Shown one piece after another: positions 11,867 through 22,623 of a stretch of DNA of 64,000 bases. The translations under genes were made by a program, and so were the position numbers. The stretch lies in assembly GCF_051106095.1 (NCBI RefSeq), contig NC_135783.1:329081322-329145321 (forward strand), given 5' to 3'. This stretch comes from Pogona vitticeps (lineage: Eukaryota > Chordata > Lepidosauria > Squamata > Agamidae). The notes under the pieces were generated by a model. It was not told the DNA's origin. It saw only the letters and a program-made list of their open reading frames with translations, and searched no databases. The first letter of the stretch is position 1, and each line of letters starts with the position of its first letter.

Positions 11867-12300
11867 TAGTGGTGCCTCGCTTTACGATCGCCCCGTTTAA
11901 CGACAAACCGCATTACGACAAACTTTTTGTGATCGCTTTTGCGATCGCTTTACGATGTTTCCTATGGGGGAATTTTGCTTTGCGATGATTGGTTCCCTGC
12001 TTCGGGAACCGATTCTTCGCAAAACGATGATTTTCAGAGAGCTGATCAGTGGTTTCAAAATGGCCGCCGGGTAAACAAAATGGCTCCCCACTGTTTTCTG
12101 GGATGGATTCCTTGCTGCACAGGCACCAAAAATGGCCGCCCTATGGAGGATCTTCGCTGGACGGTGAGTTTCCAGCCCATCAGAATGCATTAAATGGGTT
12201 TTAATGAGTTTCTATGGGCTTTTAAATTTCGCTTTACAATGTTTTCGCTCTACAGTGATTTCACTGGAACAAATTGACATCGTTAAGCGAGGCACCACTG
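11867..12300. mobile_element. pogo/Tigger-type MITE, 434 bp (copy 1)
   Basis: The inverted ends are TAGTGGTGCCTCGCTTTACGA and CGTTAAGCGAGGCACCACTG, with TA on both sides as target duplication. CAGTGGTGCCTCG-type ends plus TA duplication fit the pogo/Tigger branch of Tc1/mariner. The interior carries NGCGATCGC blocks and AAAATGGCCGCC motifs, and there is no transposase. Close relatives lie at 41,147, 44,201 and 53,895. Confidence 0.85.
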
Positions 12301-12619
12301 TATTCATATGAAAGATGCTACATGATTCCGTGGAATCTCTGAGCAGCTGTCACCAGTATCACCAGTATCATCACTAGGTGCCCATGATTTTATAATAAGA
12401 GACATTCTTTTGGTAGGAAATTCATGACTCAAATCAATATTTTTCACTTAGAGGTTTAAAAACTTACTTTTTTTGGACTACAGTATCCTGAATCACTCTG
12501 CCAGCATAGCTTGGCAGGTCAAAAAAGTAAATTTTCTGACTTCTGTCTCAATTTGTGTCCCTCTGAACATAGTACCCCTTCTTTAAGAGTCTCTATGTAC
12601 TATTTGTTAAATGGATGCT

Positions 12620-12785
12620 AGTTCAAATTAAGCCCAAACCTTCACTAGATGCTACCATGAATAAACTGAAGCCATCATCCAATGAGTTATACCATGAGAG
12701 GACAAGAGTCACTAGAAAGACAATGATGCTAGGAAAAACTGAAGGCAGTAGGAAAAGATTAAAACCAAACAGAAGATGAATTTAC
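12620..12785 (+). mobile_element. BovB/RTE-like LINE fragment
   Basis: The text AGACAATGATGCTAGGAAAA, ACTGAAGGCAGTAGGAAAAG resembles the repeat at 24,640-24,860 and a BovB-like C-terminal stretch. It is a short, decayed piece. Confidence 0.45.
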
Positions 12786-12805
12786 TCTGTGAAGGAACAC
12801 ATGGC

Positions 12806-13110
12806 CTTTTGTATTCACGAAGGCTTTCACGGCCAGGATCTAATGGTTGTTGTGGGTTTTTTTGGGCTCTTTGGCTGTGTTCTGAAGGTTGTTCTTCCTA
12901 ACGTTTCGCCAGTCTCTATGGCCAGCATCTTCAGAGGACAGCGCTCTGTGCTCTGGTGTAGTTTGCTTGGGAGCGGAGTATTTATGGCTGTGAGATAGGC
13001 TTTTGTCCTTTTCAGGCAATGGGTGATTAGTTTTGGCCTTTTGTTTGCAATACCTGAGCAGCACACATGCTCCCACTATGTCTAGTCGTAACCTCTTTCT
13101 CAGAGGACTT
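12806..13110 (-). mobile_element. Penelope-like element end, copy 2
   Basis: On the minus strand it reads GGCGAAACGTTAGGAAGAAC, then CAACCTTCAGAACACAGCC, CCACAACAACCATTAGATCC and GTGAAAGCCTTCGTGAATAC. The latter half is the same end sequence as the fold-back at 244-375. No reverse transcriptase is left in this copy. Confidence 0.55.
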
Positions 13111-13154
13111 TATTACGTGGATTCATTTTGTACCACAACAGTTTTCATATTTTG

Positions 13155-13235
13155 TGCTGTTGTTGTTATATGCTGTTAAGTCACCTCCTGTTTATGGTGA
13201 CCTTATGAAATAAATAAATAAAATAAATAAAATGT
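13155..13235 (-). mobile_element. SINE 3' fragment (BovB-type tail)
   Basis: GCTGTTAAGTCACCTCCTGT and TTATGGTGACC match the tail of the complete minus-strand SINE at 37,697. The fragment continues into an AAAT-rich tract. Confidence 0.6.
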
Positions 13236-14443
13236 CCTATTATTAACAGCCTTGTTCAGCTATCTACAAACCAATCCTATGGATTCCTTTTTGGAGTCAA
13301 TTCACTTCAACATTGTCTTTCTCTTTTCTCCTTGTCTTCTCATGATGTGCCCAACATACAACAGGGTTCAGGCTTAATTTGAACTGATTCCATCACAGCA
13401 TTTTGTAGATGTACCTATTTATTAAACTATCTACCAATCTCATGGAAGTTTAACCTATGGTGAAATTAAATGAATACTTAGCTGGATATTTGGTCATCTT
13501 TCACAGACACTTATACCTAAATTCTTTTTTCAGAACTTCGGCTCTTCTCTTTTTAAAAAATGAAGTTATTATTGTTCTTCTATTCCTCCTCCCCATATTT
13601 TTTTAAACTTTGGACAATTTGTTTCTAGTTCTTGATTTTGAGATATTTTCTCCACTTACATTCTTTCATTTTTTTTCCTTTGTTCTTTTTTAATTTAAAA
13701 TGAATGTTAAAAGATAATAATTTATAGGATCACCATTAGTCAGAATTGCCTTGGCAGCACACAACCTGCTTTGCATCTGTTTCAATGATCCAGTCTTCAC
13801 CTTTCTGATTCCTTCGTATCATACTCTGCCTACAGCAATATTTGTTTCTTCCAGGCAAAGAGCCTGGTAATAAACTACACATCCCTTTCCTTCATCTCTT
13901 CACCCTTGTAAATGCTACACTGGATATTCCAGGCACTCGGAATTGTTTCCAGTTGTTTCCAGCTGAAATACAGTAACAGCAAACAGTTGTTTATGAAACT
14001 CCCTTTTCTCCACACATCTCTGCTAACATGCCTGTCTGTCTGGAGATGGGTCTTCTAGCTTTTAAAAGCAGTTGTGGTGAACGCACTCGCCTCCAAATCT
14101 TGCTTGTCTGCAGCCTGCAGCTTCCTTCACCATGAACAACCCAGACTAAGGGTCATGTTCACTAAAGTTGAACATTTGGAGGGCCACAACTTTCCCATCC
14201 CTGCAATTTTAAAACCGCCTAGCAGCAACAAAGTAAGACATACAAATTATCAAACTTTGATCCGCTCAAAACATCACAAACAAAACACTTCTAAAATGTT
14301 CATCTTTTAAGCCACTGCCATCTCTTTCAGAAAATCAATTCCTATCCATCATAATCCTATATGTGTGCACTCAGGGTTTTTTTTTGGGGGGGGGTTTCTC
14401 CCTCACTGTGTATAATGGTGAGTATATACTAATAATTATAGTG
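13236..14443 (-). other. PTPN21 intron 1, no recognised feature
   Basis: T-rich, with no named repeat or exon. Confidence 0.4.
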
Positions 14444-14590
14444 CTGGCTGGATAGCTCAGTGATTTTGTTATCTAGGTTGGCCACTTAATTCCCCACTGT
14501 GCCTCCCAGGAGATGACCCAGCCTGTGTAGCCTTGGACAAGCTGCACAGTCCCAGAGCACCCCCATAAGTTCCACTGATTCAGCAGGCCT
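14444..14590 (+). mobile_element. tRNA-derived SINE, 5' half
   Basis: CTGGATAGCTCAGTGATTTT and TTCCCCACTGTGCCTCC form the same tRNA-like head as the SINEs at 16.9 and 37.7 kb. It continues into GTGTAGCCTTGGACAAGCTG before the similarity fades. Confidence 0.7.
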
Positions 14591-14825
14591 ATTCTAGTTG
14601 CAATTTTACTACTGGATTTCAGAAACAGTCTTCAAAGTATTGTATTTTTTGGATCGCTTAAACTTTTCAAAGCAAGCAACTTTCACAAAACAACTTACAA
14701 TATTTAACTAGTACAGTATAAAAAAGTTTTAAACCTATAAACATTCAATAGAAGAAAAAAGGGAATAAAATGCAATTTAAGAATCCAAAAAAAAAAACCA
14801 AGACAGAACTTTCTAAAACAAGATT

Positions 14826-14932
14826 GTCATTGTTTAGTCGTTGTGTCCGACTCTTCATGACCCCATGGACCAGAACATGCCAGGCCCTCCTATCCTCCAC
14901 TGCCTCCTGGAGTTGTGTCAAATTCATGTTGG
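14826..14932 (-). mobile_element. BovB (RTE) LINE 3' end
   Basis: On the minus strand it contains CTGGAGGCAGTGGAGGATAG, GACCATGGGGTCATGAAGAG and TCGGACACAACGACTAAAC... This is the classic BovB terminus, also seen in fuller form at 19,180. Confidence 0.82.
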
Positions 14933-15117
14933 TTGCCTAAAACAAGATAGTCTTCTTAAAAAACTGGAAGGGGCTTGGCCACGCTTCTCGGGGAGTAATA
15001 TACTCCATAATCACTATTGAGCAGACCCTGTCTCTATCCTATACCAATTATATGTCATTTAATAACACGGCCAAGAACAAAGCTTCAGCTGTCAACCTCA
15101 AGGCTCAGGCAGTTTAC

Positions 15118-15224
15118 TATGTGTGTTCCCCAGAAAAAGAGAATGGAAAACCACTTCCGAGTATTCTCTACCTGGAAAACTCTGGAAAGCATCACCGTAA
15201 GTCAGAACTGACTTGAGAGCACAT
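15118..15224 (+). mobile_element. tRNA-derived SINE, 3' half (BovB-type tail)
   Basis: TTCCCCAGAAAAAGAGAATGG and ATCACCGTAAGTCAGAACTG followed by ACTTGAGAGCACA match the 3' half of the complete SINE at 37,697. It may be the second half of the piece at 14,444, or a separate copy. Confidence 0.7.
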
Positions 15225-16680
15225 CGTTATGAAATGTGTACAGGAATGTTACCTTCAAAACACACCTGATGTTTCTGATTTTCGCCACACTTTTGCTTCT
15301 GTCTTTTAAATTTTTTTTATTTTTTTTATTTGACATAACACTCCTCAGCGAATACTGGGAATTCTCCATTTTCATAGATTATACAGTACAAACCAACCAG
15401 ATAATGAACTTTGAGTTCTACCAATTTCAACTATAGTATTTAAGATGTGTTCAAATCTATAATCAAATACATGCTTGAGCTGCAAGTTAAGTCCCACTTA
15501 AATTAGTGGGACTCGAATCTCAACAAAGACTGGTGAGACCAGGACTGCAATAATTTCTAGTGAAGTCAACATGACTTTGTGTTCAACTCTGCCTGGACTC
15601 TGCTTACAATCAGATTTACTGCTTGCTAGATTGCATGATTCCTCACAGTATTATCGAATATTTGTTTAATTGTGGGTTTACACATATGAACATATGTGTA
15701 CTCATGTACACAAATTTTAATCTTTCCTGCCATTTCCACATTTGATAATTTTTGCCTGTGAAAATTTCATACATTTCCCATCCATAATTCCCAAATCATT
15801 TGCACTTTTTTAAAAAAAAAATAGCATTAAGCATGCATATTATATCACAATTAAATACATTTGTAGTAAACCAATTAGAAAGTCTTGGGGAGGGGCAGAG
15901 ATAATGCTTCAGCCCTATTCAACAAGTTTTCATGCTGGCCAAGCACAATTCCTGCAAACACAGCACTACCAGTTTTGTTTAGCAGCTGTTATTTTCTGTC
16001 AAACTCCCCTCTCCCCACTCTGCCACACACGCCTATTTCAAAATAATATCTATCTATATGATTAGGGGAGTTTGCAGGCAGTAAGAGGATAGTGCTGAAA
16101 TGCCAACACCAGCAAATCCAACCAATCCTCTGTTGAAATCATAATTCTCTATTTAGCTCAACCAGAATTCTTGAGATGCTATATTCAGATTTAACCCCCT
16201 TCTTTTTAATTAATAAACAAAGTGTATCCACCAAACACTTAACTCGCCTGATTTATCTTCTGTTAATTTACTTCTCACATTCTTCAGGGACACCACACAT
16301 TGACCAAAGAAACAGAACTTGCTGTGCAAAGGAAACAGGTGCATCTCCTTTTGGCAACTTTGGCTCCATAATTATATATTACTGACATATATATTTTTTA
16401 AAAAGGGCACACATTAATATTGTGTCTCCTGTTATCAGTCAAGCCCCCTGAAAAAGCAGAGAGGAAATAATGCACGCTCTCCTTTTCTTAAGAAGTGGGG
16501 TGGCAACGCTGAAGATTAAAGATGTTCTGTGACTGCAGGTTTTAATGCACAACTTTAAAAAAAAGGCCCACAAAAGATCTTTGACTGTAACACCTGGAAT
16601 GTGGAAAGTTAACACGCCTCTTCCTGAAGGTTTTAACACAAACACCAAGAGCAAAAATTCAACTGACATGCATCCCTCAT
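15225..16680 (-). other. PTPN21 intron 1, no recognised feature
   Basis: AT-rich; no supported repeat or exon. Confidence 0.4.
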
Positions 16681-16684
16681 TTAA

Positions 16685-16765
16685 AATTGTTTTAATTACA
16701 TTGTTATATATCTGTTGTAAGCCGCCTAGAGTGGTCCTGAGGGACTAGATAAGTGGGATATAAAA

Positions 16766-16824
<59 letters not shown>

Positions 16825-16827
16825 AGT
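16685..16827 (+). mobile_element. L2 LINE 3' tail plus (AAAT)n
   Basis: GTTGTAAGCCGCCTAGAGTGGTCC, then GTGGGATATAAAATAAATAA and about 15 AAAT units. The tail matches that of the L2 copy ending near 20,990. Confidence 0.82.
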
Positions 16828-16857
16828 ATCCTGTAATTTTTTCTCACAGTATAATAA

Positions 16858-17086
16858 TCATGTGCTGCCAAGTCGATTCTCACTTATGGTAACCTTTTTC
16901 AGGTTTTTCCAGGTACAGAATACTCAGAAGGGGCTTCTCATTCCCTTCTTCTGGGGGCACCCTATAGGACTGTGCAGATTGCCCAAGGCCACACAGGCTG
17001 GCTCTCCTTCGCAGGCAAGGTAGTGGAAAATCGAATTCCCAACCTCCAGCTGTGTAGCCAGAGACCTAAACCACTTAGCTATCAAA
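16858..17086 (-). mobile_element. tRNA-derived SINE, near full length (BovB-type tail)
   Basis: Minus strand: head ATAGCTAAGTGGTTTAGG, B-box GGGAATTCGATTTTCC, middle GCCTGTGTGGCCTTGGGC, tail TTACCATAAGTGAGAATCG then ACTTGGCAGCACA. It is collinear with the copy at 37,697. Confidence 0.83.
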
Positions 17087-17588
17087 ATGTTTAATATATT
17101 GATCATTCAAGCGACACATGCCTAACATCCTACACAGAGAGAGAGAGAGAATACAAACTTTATTCTCTGCATCTTAAACAGTGCTATATGACCGTGGCAA
17201 GCAGAATTTAACAAGGGCACAGTAGTGTTGGGCGCGAGGGAGGGCGAGACAGGAGCCTGGCGATCTTCCTCTATCCATCATCACAAAGGACGCCCGCAAT
17301 CCCGTTTGCAACCCGATCCTAACCACGTTTGACTCCTGAAAAATAATGTCAGGCTGTAGATTCCCGACTGCAATCTTCGGTAGTTTGAATAATTTACGCT
17401 GCTAGAAAAATAAATAAATAAACCCTGAACAATTTGCAAATCGGGCTCTGAAAACCGACTCACGTTACAACAAATAACAAAGTCAGGGACGGCCGGTCCG
17501 ATGGCTTCCCCAACACGCCCTCCCAGGACCACCTCCTACACAGACACAACCGGACGCCGCGATTTATATTTATTTTCTTTTTTTTTAC

Positions 17589-17900
17589 CTGGGACCGTAA
17601 TCCAAGGGAATCAGGTCTCCTTTAGCTGCAAAAAGCCCAGCGCAGCTTCGAGAGCTCTCCCGAGCGAGCCATGTCGTGGGTGTCGATTTTGGGGGGCCCG
17701 GAATGGTTGGGAAAGCGGTCGGAGACGGAGGGAGGGGGAAACAGAGGCTCCTTCTCCCACCCTTGAAGAAAGCCGCCGCCTTCGGTTCGGCTCTCCTTTC
17801 CTCTCCTCTCCCGGTCGGTCGGTCCAGTCAGCGCGCAAACATTCCTCACTTCCTGGCTCGACAACAACAACAACAACACGAAAAACGGAGTGTGGTGGAT
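17589..17900 (-). ncRNA. PTPN21: Candidate PTPN21 untranslated exon 1 (part of the mRNA)
   Basis: A minus-strand donor CCCAG|GTAAAAA lies at 17,588 within the CpG block and could join the acceptor at 9,140. A competing donor (AAC|GTGAGT) sits near 17,463. The 5' end is a guess. The exon is inferred from gene structure and not recognised by sequence. Confidence 0.25.
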
Positions 17901-18129
17901 ATCATTCCACTGGGCAAAGAGTCAGAAGAGAAGCCGCAGGAGCAGGAGGAGGGGAAATATTACAGCAAAAGGAGGTTTCCCTCAGCCAGCCAGCCAGCCA
18001 GCCGCTTTCCTGTGACAGAGGAAGCCCCGGCACGGCTGGAGCACAAGACAAGAGAGAGAGGCTTTCTCCCCGCCCCGTCGTTATTTGCCAGCGGCCAGTC
18101 CTGTGCGACACCACAACGCGCAGGCTGCT

Positions 18130-18131
18130 TG

Positions 18132-18169
<38 letters not shown>

Positions 18170-18182
18170 TCTCTCTCACTCT
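18130..18182 (+). repeat. (CT)n microsatellite in CpG block
   Basis: About 17 CT units followed by CTTTCTCTTTCTCTCTC. It lies in the putative promoter. It creates the serine/leucine runs in the overlapping frames. Confidence 0.9.
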
Positions 18183-18680
18183 CTTCCCTTCTTTCTTTCC
18201 CCCTTTGGAGGCGTTCCCCTTTGCTCCAGCCATGCGGAAGGATACGGTGCGATCACGAAAGCGCAGCCCTCCCTGTTTGCAGGCCCATTACCTCAGAGAT
18301 CTGGAATGCTTGGCAGGGGGAATGTCAGCAATGGGGCAGGCGGACAGCTGCCGCTTCCCGGGGTTAGAAAGGGAGGCGGCGGCGGTGGCGGTGGCAGGCA
18401 GCATGGCAGAAGAAGAGAGGGAATCAAACACACGACCCTCGCACACGCACAGAGGGGAAACCACCGGCTTGCGCCTCCCGCCGCTTTCCAAAACTACCCT
18501 TTTTTTTTGCCCTTAGAACCGCAGAAATGCCGCCCGCACAACTTCACCTGGGGACCAGCCGTCTGTTGGCTGAACGAAACAAAACAAGGAGGCTTGACAA
18601 GTGGAAAGGTTTTGGCGGGGAAGGCTTGGGCGCTTCATCCGGCAAAGATTTCGAAAGGGTGCCTCCTGCCCCTGTCACAC

Positions 18681-18709
18681 ATTTTGTTATATGGGCCATA
18701 TAACAAAAT
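18681..18709. other. Perfect 14-bp inverted repeat, 1-nt spacer
   Basis: ATTTTGTTATATGG, spacer G, CCATATAACAAAAT. It lies at the right edge of the CpG block. Confidence 0.9.
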
Positions 18710-18903
18710 ACTGTATGTTGGCAACACTAAATGGGAAAAATAAGAGAAGGGGGAACCAAATATGCCTACCAAGGCAAAATATGATGGCACTTTGCTTTCC
18801 CGCTTTTTCCTCCTTTCAGTTTTGCCAGGATTCTGAAGCAAGATATCACAGCTACCTCATCATAACAAAATTAAGTATTTTGAGTGCTCTCTCCCCTTTA
18901 TAA

Positions 18904-18905
18904 TC

Positions 18906-18960
<55 letters not shown>

Positions 18961-19012
18961 TATCCCGCCCATCTGGTCTATACAACCACTCTAGGCGGCA
19001 CATAGATGTATT
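18904..19012 (-). mobile_element. L2 LINE 3' tail, minus strand, with (TTTA)n
   Basis: (TTTA)n followed by TATATCCCGCCCATCTGGTC and CCACTCTAGGCGGC. It is the reverse complement of the L2 terminus. Confidence 0.82.
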
Positions 19013-19174
19013 TGGGAAAGTACCAAAGGAGTGAAACAGCAAACTGAAAACATGAGTGAAACCCACACTTTTGTTATCCCGCATCAGGGCTTGCTGAAAG
19101 GTCAGCCTGCTTGAGTTATTTTCCCCCACCCCCCTAGTGGGAGTTTCAGATTCTCTTAAGCATTTGGTTTAGGA

Positions 19175-19385
19175 ATTTACTCCCTGGAAAAGACCCTGAT
19201 GTTGGGAAAGTGTGAAGGCAAGAGGAGAAGGGAACGACAGAGGACGAGATGGTTGGGCAGCGTCATTGAATTTGGTAAATTTAACACAACTCCGGGAGGC
19301 AGTGGAAGACAGGAGGGCCTGGCATGCTCTGGTCCATGGGGTCACGAAGAGTCGGACACGACTTAACAACTAAACAACAACAAAA
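19175..19385 (+). mobile_element. BovB (RTE) LINE 3' end
   Basis: CTGATGTTGGGAAAGTGTGA and GGCAAGAGGAGAAGGGAACG decode to the end of the BovB reverse-transcriptase ORF. Then come GGCAGTGGAAGACAGGAGGG and GTCACGAAGAGTCGGACACG, ending in (AAC)n. This is the diagnostic BovB terminus and a good squamate marker. The copy is heavily 5'-truncated. Confidence 0.88.
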
Positions 19386-19896
19386 TAGGAATTTACATTC
19401 GGCTGGGGCTACCATATAGCATAATTTCACCTGCCTTTTATATTTATTTATATTATACTTATTAACATTGTGACATTTGTCAACAAAAGTTATTTCAGCA
19501 CTGAGGGGGATTTTTATTCCATTTACCTGAAACTATACCAATTCAAGCAAAGGTATGATGAATACATTTACTAGTCTTGCAAAAAAAAATCAAATATTTC
19601 TTTCCAACAGGAAGTATTATACAGTGAATTATCAATAAGCCTAATTTTAAAACTCATACTTTTAATAATACTTATAAAACTGGTATAAAGGCATTTATAG
19701 TCACAAAATAACCCACGTGTGATTGACTAAAAATTACCAGGGCCCTTGTTTTTACACCATTTTCTGGTCATTATCATCTCCTTCTTCTTCATTTCGATCC
19801 CATTCTGAAATTAACAGCAAGGAGAGGCAACATCTAGGGGTGTATACTTGTATACTAACTGTTTTAGCTTTAATATTGTATTTTAATGATGTTAAC

Positions 19897-20032
19897 CACT
19901 GGTTCTTAACCTTGGGTTACTCAGGAGTTTTGGACTGCAACTCCCAGAAGCCTTCACCACCAACTGTGCTGGCTGGGGTTTCTGGGAGTTGCAGTTCAAA
20001 AACATCAGAGTAACAAAGGTTAAAAATCACTG
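19897..20032. mobile_element. 136-bp near-palindromic hAT MITE (copy 3)
   Basis: Left end CACTGGTTCTTAACCTTGGG, right end AAAGGTTAAAAATCACTG, with flanking 8-mers ATGTTAAC and ATGTAAAC. The CTGCAACTCCCAGAAGCC and TTCTGGGAGTTGCAG arms are present. Confidence 0.87.
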
Positions 20033-20074
20033 ATGTAAACCACCACTGTATATGCCTTGTTTTCAGCTTTAAAT

Positions 20075-20155
20075 ATTGTTTTTCAGTGGTGTAAGCCACC
20101 TTGGGTCCTGTTTAAGAAGCCAGGTGCAGTAAAATAAAATAAATGAATAAAAATA
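20075..20155 (+). mobile_element. L2-type 3' tail fragment
   Basis: GTGTAAGCCACCTTGGGTCC and AAAATAAAATAAATGAATAA. The hAT MITE just upstream is inserted next to it. Confidence 0.6.
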
Positions 20156-20439
20156 GGGATCAGAGTACTGTACATCGTTCTGCCAGAGACCATTAGAGGC
20201 TGCACCATGCCATGGCTGTTGTGCTATCAGATTTGTTGCTGCTCTATAGCCTGCAATGGTTGAGGAAATATCACCTTTCCCTTTTTCTATGTCTGTCTCT
20301 TGCACACAAACATGCACAAACACACATGTAACTTTCCTTCCCCTTAATGTCCCTCCCATACAGAGACACAGATACATCTCCTCTCCTTTCTTTGTCACAT
20401 ACAGATTTCCCCCTAAACTGAGTTTTCTCTCATCTACAG

Positions 20440-20995
20440 GTGATGCAATGAAACTCCTTGAAAGCATTCTGGCTATGATAATTGACTGGACTGGGATCTA
20501 TCAATTGAAATTGAATCCAGACAAGACTGAGATCATACTGTTGGAAGGATCGTTGGATCCACCTGCAACTCATCTGGATAAGAAATGCCTAACAACAGTG
20601 GCTCATGCGTTGGTTATCTCCAAAACAGGCTACCGCAATGCTTTTAATATAGGGCTGCCCTTGAAAGCAGTACAGAAACTGCAACAGATCCAAAATGCAG
20701 CAACTAGACTGATTACTTGCATCAGCAGACTCAACCATATTTCCCCATTTCTGGCAGACCTTCACTGACCTTTTGTCAGTTTCCATGCACAATTCAAGGT
20801 GTTGGTTATAAAGTACTTAACAGTTTAGGACCTCATTACTTGTCAGATCACCTCTCCTACAAAACAGCTACCCATCCCACCCACTATTAGCAGTTGATTA
20901 TATTGATTGTTTTTTATTACGTGTTTGTGAGCCGCCCAGAGTAGACTATGTCTAAATGGGCGGCATATAAATTCAATAAATAAATAAAATAAGAA
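20440..20995 (+). mobile_element. L2 LINE, C-terminal ORF2 and 3' UTR (5'-truncated)
   Basis: The frame encodes QLKLNPDKTEIILL, the reverse-transcriptase end, then GLPLKAVQKLQQIQNAATRL, ISRLNHISPFLADLH and, after an in-frame stop, FHAQFKVLVIKYL. These are hallmark L2 C-terminal blocks. The 3' end reads GTGAGCCGCCCAGAGTAGAC and GGGCGGCATATAAATTCAAT with AATAAATAAA. This copy identifies the similar tails elsewhere in the window as L2-derived. It is dead: stops and 5' truncation. Confidence 0.9.
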
Positions 20996-21184
20996 TGGGA
21001 ACACCAAAGGAGGTCAAAAGAATAAGCACATTAAATCATGCTTTCTTGGTGAACTAAACTTCCAGTAGAGTTTCGACAGGGTCCTTTCTTCCAGCTTTTT
21101 AAGAAGCAGGTGAGAACTGTAATTTTTAAAGCAGCTTTTTATTAATTTTGACCTGAAATATTAAGCCATTCAACTATTTATTTT

Positions 21185-21345
21185 TATTTAAAGTTGGGTT
21201 GTTCATTGCAGGGGACTAATTGTCATTGGTATAAATTGTATGTTTACAGTATATTGTGTTTTATTTGATTTAATTCATAGTTATTATAAACCACCCAGAG
21301 AGTGCCATGCTCTATAGGGCAGTATACAAGCTAAATAAATCAATA
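21185..21345 (+). mobile_element. L2-type 3' UTR fragment
   Basis: ATAAACCACCCAGAGAGTGCC and CTATAGGGCAGTATACAAGC followed by TAAATAAATCAATA. Confidence 0.6.
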
Positions 21346-22586
21346 GGCCCTACCACTACCTTAGTTTACCACAGTTGCAGCTTATATCTCCTCTTTCCCC
21401 AGTGTAATTCCATTACAGGACTGTTCTACCTGACTCCACCTCCACCAACAATATATTATCTCGTTCCAACATCTTCTACAGCAAAGGCCAATGGAAATAG
21501 TTTCTCTGGCTTCTATGCAATCTAAGGATTCTTTCTTAGCAATCTTTTCATACCTTTGTCCTTTAGCAATCCAAAACTCTCTGGTGTTTCCTGTTTGTGA
21601 CATTTTACAATTTAAATTTGTTTATCTTCAAGCTTTTAGGAATACATTGTTCAAATTCTTTCCCCCCACACACCCTACTGCCAATTTACATTGTTTGACA
21701 ACATTTCTGCTTCTTCAGATACTCCTTTTTTATGCAAGACTTGTAAGCTTTAAAATAAGCTCTTTTTTGGCCTCTTACAGTTCCTACAGCCAATCTGCCA
21801 TTGCCTTGGATTTGTTGGTATTTTTCATCTTCTATGGTTCGTAATCTGTGTCTGAGCATCTATAATTGTGGTTTTAAACTACTTCCAAGTATCCTGGAGA
21901 GATCTGACCCCCTTAATTCTCTGTCTCAGAGATTACAGTATTTACCGTCTGGTGATATACTCTGAGAATATGGTTGCAGTTTCTCCTTGTATCACAACAC
22001 TGAACGTATTTATTTGCTGTTTCTGTCCCTTTTTTCATTAGTGAGGTTTAAAACAGTTTACTAATTCTTAAAACGTACAGATACATATACAGTACCTTTT
22101 CTTCAAGTTATACGCTGTCTTGTGCTGGCTCCTGTTAGGCTGCACTATGCTGGATTTGATTTCTAACTGCATTATGCTTGAAATCACAATCAGTGCTCAC
22201 ACATGGGCTGTGGATTGATTGAGGAGTTCACCATTCATTCTGGATGTGATGCAATTTGCATTCCAGCCTGAAGCCCCCCTTCTTTCTTTTCTTCCTCTGG
22301 TCCTGCCTCAGCTAATTCTTTCATCCTCTGGTCCCACCTCTGCTGATCCTTTTATATGGCATAAATACAGGATACAATAATAACCAGCTATTATGATCTA
22401 GCACTAATCTTATATATGTAAGAATTTTTTAATTTTAAAAAATGGAGGATGATCAGGGGAGAGAAAAGAATGCAGGAATGTATCTCCCCCCCCCCATCCT
22501 GAACTTTATGCCCCAATTGCCTACATCACCAAAACATCAGCTACAGACACTCTCTCTGCCTTTACAAGAACATATCACAACTAAGC
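21346..22586. other. Intergenic, no recognised feature
   Basis: No domain-bearing ORF, and no repeat family that I can name. Confidence 0.4.
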
Positions 22587-22623
22587 ACTCTTTCAAGCCA
22601 GAATCATTCTGGCTTGAAAGAGT
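22587..22623. other. Perfect 18-bp inverted repeat, 1-nt spacer
   Basis: ACTCTTTCAAGCCAGAAT, spacer C, ATTCTGGCTTGAAAGAGT. No larger element with recognisable ends surrounds it. Confidence 0.93.

Larger units (their letters stand above)
17230..18600 (-). promoter_or_regulatory. CpG-rich block, likely PTPN21 promoter and exon 1
   Basis: CpG density rises sharply here relative to the flanks (GGGCGCGAGGGAGGGCG, CCGGACGCCGCG, GGTCGGTCGGTCCAGTCAGCGCG), with a (CT)n tract at 18,130-18,165. It is the only CpG-rich block between the first coding exon of PTPN21 and ZC3H14, so it is the natural place for the PTPN21 promoter. The long open frames on both strands reflect high GC and have no recognisable domains. 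Confidence 0.6.

Noticed and set aside
17501-18743. Open frames of 288 and 355 codons in the CpG-rich block
   Set aside because: GC-rich sequence and a (CT)n tract keep frames open. Compositions are low-complexity and no family is recognisable. The block is better read as a promoter with an untranslated exon.
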